Source: Euphorbia lathyris (Eukaryota > Streptophyta > Magnoliopsida > Malpighiales > Euphorbiaceae). From it: a stretch of 64,000 nucleotides of DNA. Every line of letters begins with the position of its first letter. Within the stretch, counting starts at the first letter, position 1. This document shows, piece after piece, positions 21,743 to 32,459 of the stretch. The notes below the pieces were generated by a model. It was not told the DNA's origin, did not search any database, and saw only the letters and a list, made by a program, of their open reading frames with translations. A program made the position numbers and the translations under genes. The DNA lies in NCBI RefSeq assembly GCF_963576675.1, contig NC_088911.1, forward strand, positions 133,241,929 through 133,305,928, written 5' to 3'.

Positions 21743-22900
21743 GGGTAAATTTCATCAATGGTGTACAAACTTTACCCTAAATCACACTTTGGTGTACAAA
21801 TTTCAATTTATCACACTAATATATACGTACTTAGGGGTGACCTCCCACTATAGTATCTGACCGGTTAAAATGACCGGTCAAAGCTCAGTCAACGTGCCAC
21901 CTCAGCTTTGACCGGTCAAAAAGTCAAAAAAAAAAAAATCAACCACTAATATAAAATTACTATTATACCTTCTTCTTCTTTCTTCTTCCTTTCCCTTCCC
22001 CTTCTCCTCTCCCTTTCTCTCACTAACTCTCTCCATCTTATTTCTTTTCTTAAGAAATCTGTAAAAAAATCAATTAACCTTGAAGCAGTATAAGAAATCT
22101 CCATTGATCTTTTGAAATCTCCATAAGGATCCTCCGATTCCATTGACATTACCACACTCTCTTCCAAATGGAATCCCTCATCTTTTGCCTTTCCTACTAT
22201 CGAACTCGTATCGTCAGGCTCGTAAAACAACCTCTCAGATCTAACACTTCGCACAACAACCTCTAATGACGCACCCTCGAATTCTTCTGACTCGGTTGAG
22301 AAGCTAGTGGTTTCCGATGAGTTTGTGAAAACAAGTTGGGAGTTTCGACACCGTCGATCAGAGAATCGAAGAAAACAGAGTTTTTGTCTTGAAAATGTCC
22401 TCGCCAGCGGAGGCTCCGAAGGAACTAGTCTTGGGGTAATTGCAGGAAGGCCATTTCTGGCATGGATGATGATGTTTTTTTCAACCGTTCTCGTCGTCGT
22501 CTTCTTCATCTTCCCTCGGTCTCTCAGCCCCCATGGTCAGACCCAGAGAAAAACCCAAGCCAGCCCAAGTCCTTTTCTTTCTTTTACTCTATTGAGAAAA
22601 GAAATAAGATGGAGAGAGTTAGTGAGAGAAAGAGAGAGGAGAAGGGGAATGGAAAGGAAGAAGAAAGAAGAAGAGGGTATAATAGTAATTTTATATTAGT
22701 GGTTGAATTTTTTTTTGACTTTTTGACCGGTCAAAGCTGAGGTGGCACGTTGACTGAGCTTTGACCGGTCATTTTAACCGGCCATATACCATAGTAGGAG
22801 GTCACCCCTAAGTACGTATATATTAGTGTGACAAATTGAAGTCTGTACACCAAAATGTGATTTAGGGTAAAGTTTGTACACCATGAGTGAAATTTACCGG
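21743..22900. mobile_element. foldback Mutator-like element carrying a host gene fragment (Pack-MULE type)
   Basis: Two arms of about 300 bp are inverted copies of each other (21743-22050 and 22593-22900), beginning GGGTAAATTTCA and ending TGAAATTTACCGG. Both contain GACCGGTCAAAGCT and a polypyrimidine block. The element is flanked by TGTTAGAG (21735-21742, 22901-22908), nine bases if one mismatch is allowed. Segmental copy 2 has the empty site near 34375-34395. The centre is derived from an OVATE-family gene, not from a transposase. Confidence 0.85.
22090..22458 (-). pseudogene. captured OVATE family protein (OFP) fragment
   Basis: Inside a 187-codon minus-strand frame (22509-21946), residues about 18-137 resemble the OFP12/13/15/16/18 group: FTNSSETTSFSTESEE, then VRSERLFYEPDDTSSI, then the start of the OVATE domain ESVVMSMESEDPYGDFKRSM (22158-22099). 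After this the frame runs into unrelated sequence (EISYTASRLIDFF) and the terminal repeat, so roughly the last two thirds of the OVATE domain are missing. OFPs are plant transcriptional repressors that act with homeodomain proteins. The fragment is intact in frame but cannot encode a complete OVATE domain. The family match is from memory. Confidence 0.75.
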
Positions 22901-22908
22901 TGTTAGAG

Positions 22909-23403
22909 TCACCATAAGTGGAACAATATGTAAACTCTTTCATAAGTCTCTCTTACGTAAGTCTCTCTATGGCTTTGAGATTTTATCCATCCATGTGATG
23001 TAGATTAAATCGGGACGAGTTAGTTTTAATTAACAAATATGTTTTTCTCTAGCTAAACGAAGGAGTGAATTCCGGGTTTTACGGACTAAACCGTAGGAAA
23101 TCAAAGATCTCCCATTGTTGAAGGTTAACAAACTTCAATGAAATATAAAAGACTAAAAAGTCTAACTAGGATTACAATTAAGGAGCTTATATAGCTTAAC
23201 AAAAAGAAATATAAAAGACTAAAAAGTCTAACTAGGATTACAATTAACAAAGACGGGTAAGGGGTAAAATAGGAAGGAACTGCCAAAATGTGATTTAAGC
23301 AATTAAGATAAGAGTACAAACAATAGGGTTAAAATGACACATTGGTAATTAAAGGGTGCAAGAATTTGTGGTAGCCTTGGTCTCCTTATCTCCTAACCTT
23401 GGG
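22909..23403. other. unit 1 sequence followed by unclassified repeat DNA
   Basis: 22909-22960 still matches segmental copy 2 near 34390. Beyond that is unrelated DNA with a direct duplication of AAATATAAAAGACTAAAAAG and the following 20 bp (23141-23180 and 23209-23248). No gene seen. Confidence 0.55.
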
Positions 23404-23605
23404 GAGTTCTTATATTAAGCATCGGGTCTTCCATGTCACTCGGAGGACCTCCAATTCATATTTGGACACGTGTAATGTGACCCCACATAATAACTAAAAT
23501 AGTGGGACCTTTTATAATATGTGTGGATCCATGTTACACGTGTCAAAATATGTATGGTAGGTCCTCCATTTGACATGGACAACCGGGTGCTTCTAATAAT
23601 TTGCC
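23404..23605. mobile_element. Mutator-like MITE (202 bp)
   Basis: Flanked by the perfect 9-bp duplication AACCTTGGG (23395-23403, 23606-23614). The two halves are inverted: GGGTCTTCCATGTCA ... GGAGGACCTCC on the left matches the complement of the right arm, and GACACGTGTAA occurs in both. No coding capacity. Confidence 0.8.
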
Positions 23606-23614
23606 AACCTTGGG

Positions 23615-24146
23615 TGTCTTTTCTTGGTTTGGAAAGCTGATTCGTCGTTACTGAAGATTAATATTTTGTCGCTACAAATTCTGTCGCCGAAAATAATCGC
23701 ATCGTTGCAAAAGATGGAGCTGCTGCCACAAAGAGCTCAGAACTCAGCCAATTTGGGCAGAGGTATGTCCACACGCCATGTTACTTAAGTGGCACGCCCT
23801 GTGGATTAGTTTCTTACTCATCATGGTTTAAGACCTTTTTCTTCTCCTCTATACGTGGGATCTACTGTCTTTTTTTAATCTTTGGGCTGAGGAATGGACT
23901 TCTTTCGTGTGGTATCTTAGGTAATTGGTCGTCCATGTCTATGAATTTTTTTTAAGTTGTTCGGACTGAAGATCTAGAAGTTGCGGAGTAGAATCCACGC
24001 TAATTGCACCAAATGTTGGGGCTAGTCTAACCTTTGAGTTGACTTCACAAGTGCTTATTGACTTGCGCTAGGGTGAATCCTCTATGACACTCTCATGCCA
24101 AAGGCAGTGACTAATCAAAGTAAAGAAATCATTTATAAACTATGTT
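23615..24146. other. unclassified repetitive stretch
   Basis: The segment around TTGCACCAAATGTTGGGGC looks like the LTR junction of a decayed retroelement, but neither LTR nor coding domain could be delimited. No gene seen. Confidence 0.35.
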
Positions 24147-24450
24147 GGGTAAATTACATACGTGGTGTACAACCTTTACTCGTAATCACACTTTGGTGTA
24201 CAACTAAAATTTTGTCACACTAAACTGTACAACCTTTTAGTGACCTCCCACTAAAGTGTACAGCAGGTAAAAATGACCGGTCAATGCTCAGTCAACGCGC
24301 CACCTCAGCTTTGACCGGTCAAAAAGTCCAAAAAATACAACCACTTAATATAAAATTACTTCTATACCCCTATCTCTCCATATCTTCATCTTCTTCCCCC
24401 TATTTCTTTCTCTCTCTTCAAATTTCTTTCTCTCTCTAACCTCTCTCTAA
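24147..24450. mobile_element. single arm of the foldback MULE family
   Basis: GGGTAAATTACATACG starts a stretch colinear with 21743-22030, with ACACTTTGGTGTACAA, TGACCTCCCACTA and GACCGGTCAAAAAGTCC conserved, followed by the same CT-rich tract. The opposite arm is absent, so it is truncated or solo. It replaces the left part of the hAT-like element that copy 2 retains at 34606-35042. Confidence 0.75.
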
Positions 24451-24587
24451 AAAAAATTTGCCCACCCCTTACGGACTGGACTTAAAAAAATTACTTAAAA
24501 CGAAAATTAGACATCCAAATACGGATTCAGTGATCCTGGCTCCACCACTGAGACCGATAATATATAATTCCACTCATCACTAAATTA

Positions 24588-24880
24588 TCTATATAAACAA
24601 GGCATCTCCTCAGCCCCTTCATAAGCTAGAAAAGCAAGCTAATCAACAAACACCGAAAGTTGTTTTTTTTTTTTTTTTTTTGATAAACACAAACACAGAA
24701 AGTTAGAGACATAAAAAGGAATCTATTCCTACTGCAACTTCTTGCAACAAAATGAACATAGGACCCATTACAAAAGACCAAACCCATCCCTAAAGTCTCT
24801 ATATAAACAAACCATCCCTTCAACCCCTTCCATAGGCAAGAACAGAAAGCTAATTAGCAACAAACATAGAAAGTTAGAGA
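24588..24880 (+). promoter_or_regulatory. duplicated promoter and leader module of small gene copy 1
   Basis: Two tandem modules precede the gene, each with TCTATATAAAC (24588-24598 and 24797-24807), then a C-rich CATC(T)CC..CAGCCCC / CATCCCTTCAACCCC leader, an AAGCTAAT segment and a GAAAGTT end. They are separated by a T tract (24662-24681). Only the second module is followed by coding sequence. The TATA-to-ATG distance is about 110 bp, a normal plant leader. Confidence 0.75.
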
Positions 24881-24908
24881 CCTTAATTTTTTGGGTCAGA
24901 ATCAAACA

Positions 24909-25226
24909 ATGGCACCTCAATTCGATCGCCTGAAAAAGATTGGACAAGAAGGGTTTGCTCTGGTTGACGAGTGCTATGGGAGAAAAGGGTATCAAAATCC
25001 TCCTTATCGCCAGAAGCCATGTGTATATCATGGACCTCAAACTTCTACTGTTGTGACGATTATGCCATCCGTCGCTACTAGTTACGGAGTTTCTCAACAG
25101 TTCTATGACGGAATAGCGACGACTGGGCATTATATTCCTGCCATTACAAGTGACCAAGCTGCCGAATATTATGGTGGTATGGTCATTATGGAATATGGTA
25201 GGAGAAAACCTTCTCTCCGGGTTTGA
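24909..25226 (+). CDS. 105-residue protein of unknown function, tandem paralogue 1
   Basis: The start is ATG 24909, in the good plant context AACAATGGC and about 100 bp below a TATA box; no upstream in-frame ATG is needed. The protein is intronless, hydrophilic, without signal peptide or membrane segment. It starts MAPQFDRLKKIGQEGFALVD and has a tyrosine- and proline-rich centre with two cysteines (CYGRKGYQNPPYRQKPC), then ITSDQAAEYYGGMVIMEYGR. The short ending, RRKPSLRV, is basic. I do not recognise the family. It is conserved as three tandem copies with mostly conservative changes, which argues for a real gene. Copy 2 differs by a single base (final V to A). Confidence 0.8.
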   Translation: MAPQFDRLKKIGQEGFALVDECYGRKGYQNPPYRQKPCVYHGPQTSTVVTIMPSVATSYGVSQQFYDGIATTGHYIPAITSDQAAEYYGGMVIMEYGRRKPSLRV

Positions 25227-25930
25227 TCTACTTGATTACTTAGTGTTAATTTTCCAAGTACATAGGTTTGGGTTTACACGTTATAATCGTGTTATGTTAT
25301 CTATATATGCTACTCAGTTATATATGATATAAAAGAAAAAAAAAAAAAAATTATAACAAGCAGATTGCGTCAGTTTGGATGTCTCTGTAGACCGTATATC
25401 ATATCATATCCTATTCTTTTTTATTTTGTAAGAAAGGGTGTAGTCTGCGAGTCAAGCAAGCATACCGTAATGGAAGGAGAAGCTCGAGCTAGAATATGAG
25501 CTGTCGGATTTGATTTGGTGAGTAAACAAGAAGGAAGTGATGAAATAGCCTAGCTAAAGCCTAAAACTGTGTCAAACATAGTTTTAATGTGTATTTTAGA
25601 AGGCTAAACATACTTAGATGTTTTTATGAAGCTAAGTATACTGTTGATGAAAATAGGCAGAATGGTAAAAAATGTCATATTTCTGTATAATTATTACTTG
25701 TTTAATATAGTTATTATTAGTTTCTATCACTATACTTTTATGCATAAATATGGTTTAATGATAATTAAGTTCTCGTACACTCTCTAAAAATTTAATAAAT
25801 AATTGACTTTTAGTGATTTAAGAGTGTCTAAGATATATCACCTCCATCAATATTCTTTATATTCACTCCTTATTTATTATTTTATCATTAAGATTATTAT
25901 TTATTGTTATATTTACCAATAGTGTGAGGA
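25227..25930 (+). repeat. segmental duplication, unit 1 right block (3' flank) and adjoining MITE
   Basis: 25227-25770 matches 35721-36130 and 43848-44230 with several indels and frequent substitutions. From about 25775 an AT-rich MITE follows. A related inverted sequence lies at about 43020-43175 (AATAATAAATAATGAGTGAA). No gene. Confidence 0.7.
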
Positions 25931-25937
25931 GAGCATC

Positions 25938-26079
25938 TGTAAAGTATAATAAATAAATTTATCCATTATTTGTAACTGATACCGTTAGTTAGCTGCCTAT
26001 ATAAGTTAGGGATTGAGTCTATTGTTTACTTACTAAATCCATTACAAAAACAGTGTGTATAGTTCCACTTTCATTAAGA
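25938..26079 (+). repeat. 5' LTR
   Basis: 142 bp beginning TGTAAAGTATAATAAATA and ending CATTAAGA. TATATAAG in the middle is the likely TATA box. The end is GA, not the usual CA; it is fixed by comparing both LTRs and the target duplication. Confidence 0.88.
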
Positions 26080-26091
26080 TGGTATCAGAGC
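26080..26091 (+). promoter_or_regulatory. primer binding site, initiator Met tRNA
   Basis: TGGTATCAGAGC directly follows the 5' LTR. Confidence 0.93.
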
Positions 26092-26312
26092 AAAATTCTT
26101 CAAGATTTCCACACAAATTCTTTCTCAATTCTTCTTCTTCTCTTCTTGATTCTTTCTAAATTCTTCTTCTTCTCTTCTAAATCTCTGTTTTCTTCTCTAA
26201 ATTTCTATTCTCATCTTCGTTATGCTTCTTGTCTCTTTCTTCTTGTTCTGGGTTCGATAACTTAGTACGGTTGAAATTTTTGCAAGGTTTCTTTCATTTT
26301 TTTTTACTTCCA

Positions 26313-29300
26313 ATGGCTCCTCCTAGAATTGATGAATCAAGCATCTATTATGTTCATTCCGGGGAAAACCCAACGCTAGTTCTTGTGACTCCAGTTCTAG
26401 CAAATTCTGGTTCTAACTACCATTCTTGGGCCAGAAATATGAAAATGGCATTGATGTCGAAAAATAAACTTGATTTTGTTGATGGGTCGATTGACAAACC
26501 AACAGAAACAGATCCAATGTTTAGAGCATGGAGAAGGTGTAATAATCTTGTACTTTCTTGGATTAATAGATCTTTAGCATCTGCTATTGGGCAAAGTTTG
26601 ATATGGAGTGATAGTGCTAAAAGTGTTTGGGAAAATCTGAAAGAGAGATTTTCACAACCAGATGTCTATCGAATTGCTGATTTGCAAGGTGAAATATACA
26701 ATTTTCATCAAGGAGAACGGTCAGTTACTGAATATTTTTCTTCTTTACAAGTTTTGTGGGATGAATATTTAGAGTTGAGGCCCTTGCCCAAATGTGTATG
26801 TGATGGCTGTGATTGTAATTTGTCTAATGCTATACATATTGTTCAAGAAAAGGATTTGGTAATTTGCTTCTTAAAAGGATTGAATGGTTCCTTTGCTACA
26901 ATTAAGTCTCAGGTTATGGTGCTAGATCCGTTACCTACTATCAATAAAGTTTTTTCTCTAATCCTTCACCATTAACGTCAATTTGGTTTGCAAGATGGTC
27001 TTAATGTAAAGCAGGAAGTAGCTGCTTTTGTTCAGCAGAAAAATTCTTCTTATTCTATGACTAAGAAGCCACAAAATTCTTCAACTACAGTAAAGAAATG
27101 TTCTTATTGTGGATTTGATAATCACACTGTTGATTCTTGCTACAAGAAACACGGATATCCACCGGGGTATCAGTCGAAGAAGCACTTTCGTGGTAAAGCT
27201 AATGCTGTAATGAATTTTCAAGATGATTTGAGTCAGGCAGATCATTATCAACAAACTATGAATTCAGAAGGTATCTTGGGACAAGCACCAGTTGTTTTAG
27301 GAACTGTTCCTCAACATACAGCTTTTACTGCAGAACATGTGCAGCAATTTATGCAATTTCTTCAATTTCAGCAATCTGGGAAGTTACAGAATAATCAACA
27401 AATAGCTCATGCTGCCTCTGCAATAGGATCTTTTGATCAAGGCTTTGTTTCTCAAGATACACATGCTGCTAATTCAGGTAATGCTATTTTATCTGTTTTA
27501 CATAATTCAAAATCTAAATCTGCTTGGATTATTGATACTGGGGCAAGTTGTCATATTTGCAATAATCTTTCTTATTTTGATACATATAAAGCAGTAAATA
27601 ATTGGTCAGTTACTCTTCCAAATAATATTCGTTTACAGTCTCCTTATATGGGAACAATTAAATTGACAGATGCATTGGTTCTTAAAGATGTGTTGTTTAT
27701 ACCATCATTTGCTTATAATCTGATAAGTGTTACCAAACTAACTCAAGATGTTTCCTGTGAGCTAATTTTTTCGAATAATGTGTGTTTGATACAGGATACA
27801 CGGAAGATGAAGATTGGTTTAGCTAGAGTTTTTGATGGATTGTATTATCTTGAAATGCATTTAATGTTTGTTAATTTGGTTGAAAGTTATGCTTGTCCTG
27901 TTGAGGCCATATGGCATTTTCGTTTGGGACATTTGTCCAAAACTTGTTTACTTGATATTCAAAAACAATTTCCAGATATACATGTATCTACTGATCATAT
28001 TTGTGGCATTTGTCATCAAGCTAAACAAAAGCGTTTAGCATTTCCTGTTTCTAATTCACAATCTAAATCATGTTTTGATTTGGTTCATATGGACATTTGG
28101 GGTCCAACACATGTTTCTTTACAGGGATATAAGTATTTTTTGACGGTTGTTGATGATAAAAGTCGCTTTACATGGGTATATATGTGCAAAGCTAAATCTG
28201 AGATTCCAGAATTGGTGAAACAGTTTGTGAATATGGTATTAACACAGTTTGATGTTAAAATTAAAGTGATTCGTACAGATAATGGTCGTGAGTTTTTTCT
28301 GCCAAATTTTTATGCTAACCATGGTATATTGCATCAAACTAGTTGCGTAGAAACACCTCAACAAAATGGGTTAGTAGAGCGTAAACATCAACACATTTTA
28401 AATGTTGCTAGAGCTCTAAAATTTCAAAGTGGAATGCCCGTTAGTTTCTGGACGTATTTTATTGGGCATGCTGTTCATTTAATCAATAGGTTGCCCACAC
28501 CTTTGCTTGAACATAAAACTCCTTATGAGATTCTATATAGTATCAAACCTGATTATTCTATACTTAGAGTTTTTGGTTGTTTGTGTTACATCAATACATT
28601 GCACAGGGATAGGAAAAAGTTTGATTCAAGATCAAATAAAGCAGTGTTTCTTGGTTTTGTTAGTGGTATAAAAGGATATAGAGTGTATGATTTAGTTGAG
28701 CATAAAATTGTTGTTTCTCGTAATGTTCAATTTTATGAAACCTCTTTTCCATATTATGAATCTAACCTTAGCAATCACAAAGACAATATAGAAATTGAAA
28801 GTGTAGATACTAACAATACAGAACCTGGAGTTGTTCATGAAAAATCAAGGCGACCAGCTCGTATACATAATCAACCGCAATACTTGAAAGATTATCATTG
28901 TGGTTTGCTTGCTCATAATTCACAGGAAAACACCGAAACAGGTATTTATCATCCTATTTCTACTTGTTTATCATATGATAAATTGTCCAGCAAACAGAAA
29001 GCTTTCTCAGTTCAACTTCAGATAGAAAAGGAACCTGCATCTTATAAAGAAGCAATTAAATATGATGGATGGCAAGAGGCTATGGATTTAGAGGTTCAGG
29101 CATTACAGAAGAATGAAACTTGGGAAATTTGTACATTGCCATCTAATAAACATAAAATCGGGTGTAAGTGGGTCTTTAAGATTAAACGCAAGAGTGATGG
29201 AACCGTGGAACGATTGAAGGCGAGGCTAGTAGCAAAGGGTTACACGCAACAGAATGGCATAGATTTTATTGATACGTTTTCACCAGTTGCCAAAATAACA

Positions 29301-30585
29301 ACCATCCAAGTAATTTTGGCCTTAGCAGCAGCTAATGGGTGGGAGTTACAACAATTGGATATTAACAATGCGTTTCTTCATGGTGATCTTACAGAAGAAA
29401 TTTACATGGCAGTTCCAGAAGGAATAAAAACAGACATTCCAAATGCAGCTTGTCGACTTAAGAAGTCTTTATACGGTCTCAAACAAGCGAGTCGACAATG
29501 GAATAGCAAATTGACAGAGGCTTTGTTAGAATTACAATTTAAACAATCAGTTTCTGATCCGTCTTTATTTGTTAGAGGCAATGGAGATGATTTTATTGCG
29601 TTAGCAGTATATGTGGACGACATAATATTGGCTAGCAAAACACAAAAGCATATTCAGCAGGTATATGATTATCTTCATGAAAAATTCAGCATAAAAGATT
29701 TAGGAAAACTGAAGTTCATCTTAGGATTGGAAATTATTCGTAATAAAGATGGAATTCATGTTAATCAGCAAAAATACACTCTGGATTTGCTTGCAGAATA
29801 TGGTTTTTTGGAGAGTAAACCTTGTGAAACACCAGTAGTTATTAAATCCAAAGAAGTTGTTGATACATCTGTTCTTGAAGATTCTACACATTATAGAAAG
29901 TTAATAAGAAAGCTATTGTACCTCACTAATACCAGGCCAGACATAGCATATTCTGTACAACAATTATCTCAATATCTTGAACAACCACAACAACATCATC
30001 TTATTGCTGCACACAGAATTTTACGTTATCTTAAGCTTCATCCAGGGCAAGGTCTTTTTTTTTCCAGCTGATACTAATTTGCAAATCAGAGCCTTCACCG
30101 ATTCGGATTGGGCAGTGTGCAAAGAATCTCGTAAGTCGATAACGGGATATTGTATTTTTCTTGGGAAATCATTAGTTTCATGGAAATCAAAAAAGCAGAA
30201 TACCTTGAGTAGATCATCAACTGAAGCGGAGTATCGTGCAATGACAACTACAAGTTGTGAAATTACTTGGTTACTTTATCTTTTGAGTGATCTTCAAATT
30301 GCTCATTCTCAACCAGCAGTTCTATATTGTGATAATATTTCTGCAATTTATTTGGCAAAAAACGCTGCTTTTCACGAGCGAACGAAACACATAGAGATAG
30401 ATTGTCACTTTATTCGATCAAAGGTTCAAGCTGGCGTTGTTCATCTTCTTCCAATCCGCACTGAAAATCAATTAGCAGATTCTTTCACAAAGCCTTTACA
30501 TGCTCCATTGTTCAAATCTTTTTTACGAAGACTTGGATTGATCGATATTCACAACTACCAACTTGACGGGGGGTGTAAAGTATAA
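26313..30585 (+). pseudogene. copia gag-pol, one stop and one frameshift
   Basis: ATG 26313 (MAPPRIDESS) opens gag (UBN2-type, YHSWARNMKMALMSKNKL). A TAA at 26973-26975 interrupts after LILHH; the same frame then runs on from 26976 to 30071. Domains: zinc knuckle CSYCGFDNHTVDSC; protease WIIDTGASCHIC; integrase zinc region HFRLGHLS...CGIC and D, D, E in HMDIWGP, RTDNGREF and VERKH; reverse transcriptase with AVYVDDIILA; RNase H with DSDWAVC. At a run of nine T (30055-30063) the frame shifts by one base, and the rest of RNase H continues to 30585. Only these two lesions disable a full-length polyprotein. Confidence 0.9.
30564..30573 (+). promoter_or_regulatory. polypurine tract
   Basis: GACGGGGGG immediately precedes the 3' LTR and primes plus-strand DNA synthesis. 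It overlaps the end of pol. Confidence 0.8.
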
Positions 30586-30715
30586 TAAATAAATTTATCC
30601 ATTATTTGTAACTGATACCGTTAGTTAGCTGCCTTTATAAGTTAGGGATTGAGTCTATTGTTTACTTACTAAATCCATTACAAAAACAGTGTGTATAGTT
30701 CCACTTTCATTAAGA
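30574..30715 (+). repeat. 3' LTR
   Basis: 142 bp, one visible difference from the 5' LTR. Confidence 0.9.
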
Positions 30716-30921
30716 GCATCAATAATAAATTATTAATAAAAAATAAAATTAAGAGGCATTAAGAGGTGGAGAGTGACTCTATATTAATAGAGAGGATAGA
30801 CAGACTCTTAGTGATTCCAAGAACCACTAAAAAGCTGTTGGAGTTGATTTTTTATTCTTCTTCCTCAAATTTTAACTTAAGAGCCAATTTAAAAGGCTGT
30901 TGGAGATGCTCTTATATATTT

Positions 30922-31126
30922 TACCTCCTCTTTCAATTAAAACAACAACAACTAATTTTCTACTATATAGACCTCTAATATTATGCTATTACTAAATTTA
31001 GAATAAACTAATTAGAGTAAATTTTTCCTCCTCTTTCAATTAAAACAACAACTAATTTTCTACTATATACACCTCTAATATTATGCTATTACTAAATTTA
31101 GAATAAACTAATTAGAGTAAATTTTA
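30922..31126 (+). repeat. tandem duplication of about 104 bp
   Basis: Two direct copies of a unit starting CCTCCTCTTTCAATTAAAAC and ending near ATTAGAGTAAATTTT. A single related unit occurs in copy 2 (36181-36283) and a diverged one in copy 3 (44300-44385), so the doubling happened in unit 1 only. Confidence 0.8.
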
Positions 31127-31574
31127 ATATTCTAATATTAGAATATTAAAGGCTTAATACATAATTTACCCTCTAAACTTGTCCAAAAAGATTGATTGGC
31201 TCCTTGAATTTTCAAAGTGTCCCAATAGCCCCTCAATTTACATAAAATGTTCAGTTAGCCTCCTGAAATTAATCACTCGGTTGCAAAAAAGTAAGTTAAA
31301 TGCCGAAGATGTATTACATACGTCTTAGAATGTTGTTACATGATTCACAGAATAGATTAAAAATGAAGTTCTTCCTTGCTCAACTAGAACATGACCCCAA
31401 TTCCGATGTACCATTGTTAATCAACGCATTATATACTCTAGATTAATAGCATCTCGCCATTCACGTTTTTTCATTGGCTTACTATAACACGGTTGAGTTT
31501 CAATTTCAGCAATGGGTTGAAGAATTTTGGGATGCAAAATACCAGTTTATGAATGGGTGGCCATTTTATGGCTT
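31127..31574 (-). pseudogene. copia reverse-transcriptase leader fragment, unit 1 copy
   Basis: On the minus strand about 31540-31400 encodes IAEIETQPCYSKPMKKREW then RDAINLEY, the segment just before copia reverse transcriptase. It matches 36360-36566 in unit 2. A 31166-31302 segment with TTTACCCTCTAAACTTG is missing from unit 2, so it is a separate insertion here. Confidence 0.6.
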
Positions 31575-32102
31575 TTTATAAAATAAATAAATATAAGAAT
31601 AAAATTAACTTTTTTTTCCTTTGATTTTTGACTTTTTTAATACTGTTATTCAATTTGGCATGTATTTGCTAACAGAATGAACCTCAAGGCACCTGTTTAC
31701 CAACTTTTAAACCACATGGTCTATGTTTAAAAACGACAGAAACCATAAGATTTATTTTTATACTTTCTCCTAATTTAATTATAGCATTATTTTTATTTTA
31801 TTTTTACTTTTTTTTTGTATTGGAGGGAAATAAAATAAATCTTCCCTCCAAACAAAAATTTACATTTTTGTTTTATCTATACTAACACTTTAAAAATAGT
31901 TCTACCAACACTTTAAAAATTATGTTGCAATAAATAGGAGTTAACAAATTTAATATATCTACTCTAACACTTTTCAAAAAGTGTTTAAATAGATGAAATT
32001 TATTCACATCTCTTGCAACACTTATAGGTAATACATATATTTTGTGTTGTAATAGACCATCTATGATGTAGTGTGGCAGGAGGCGTCTAAAGGAAAAATA
32101 CT

Positions 32103-32459
32103 TTGATTAGAAACAACGTATACCAGCTAATGTGCTTTGTCAGTTACCCTCAACATGAGCATACTCTTTTCCATCCGCATCTGTTCGTAAGAAAAAATGG
32201 GAACCACACGTTCCATGTTTCATTTACATCAGATTTTAACCAGTTAGATTCCTCTTCTGCCCATGCCAGATTTCATACCTTAGAAAAGATCCTTCCGCTC
32301 TCCAAATCATTTGGCTGGCATTATTGGACCGAAGCCCTAAAGAACTTCAATGGATCGAATGGACAGGGGATATATGATAATAGACAAATAAAGGAGCATG
32401 TCACGTGGATCAATCTGATTGAAGATTGTCTCACACAAGTGGACAAATATGGAAGATAG
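32103..32459 (+). other. unassigned 118-codon open frame
   Basis: An open frame in the part of unit 2 that unit 1 lacks. Its composition looks protein-like: PQHEHTLFHPHLFVRKNG, FTSDFNQLDSSSAHARFHTL and SKSFGWHYWTEALKNF. The frame starts at a non-ATG codon and ends where homology to unit 1 resumes. I do not recognise a family; it may be a captured or relic exon, or chance. Confidence 0.3.

Larger units (their letters stand above)
25938..30715 (+). mobile_element. Ty1/copia retrotransposon, full length, nearly intact
   Basis: Two 142-bp LTRs (25938-26079, 30574-30715), primer site, gag-pol and polypurine tract are all present. The element is 4778 bp and flanked by the 5-bp duplication GCATC (25933-25937, 30716-30720). 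The LTRs differ at one visible position (CCTATATAAG versus CCTTTATAAG), so the insertion is recent. Coding is broken by one stop and one frameshift. Confidence 0.93.
25931..30913. mobile_element. MITE with GAGCATC ends, split by the copia insertion
   Basis: The left end GAGCATC (25931-25937) and right end GATGCTC (30907-30913) are inverted. The MITE body is 30721-30913, with GCTGTTGGAG motifs. The copia element inserted right after the first seven bases. Boundaries inferred. Confidence 0.45.

Noticed and set aside
24626..25157. Minus-strand frames opposite small gene 1 (and the same at copy 2)
   Set aside because: They are antisense to the conserved gene, include a poly-lysine from the T tract, and are not preserved in copy 3.
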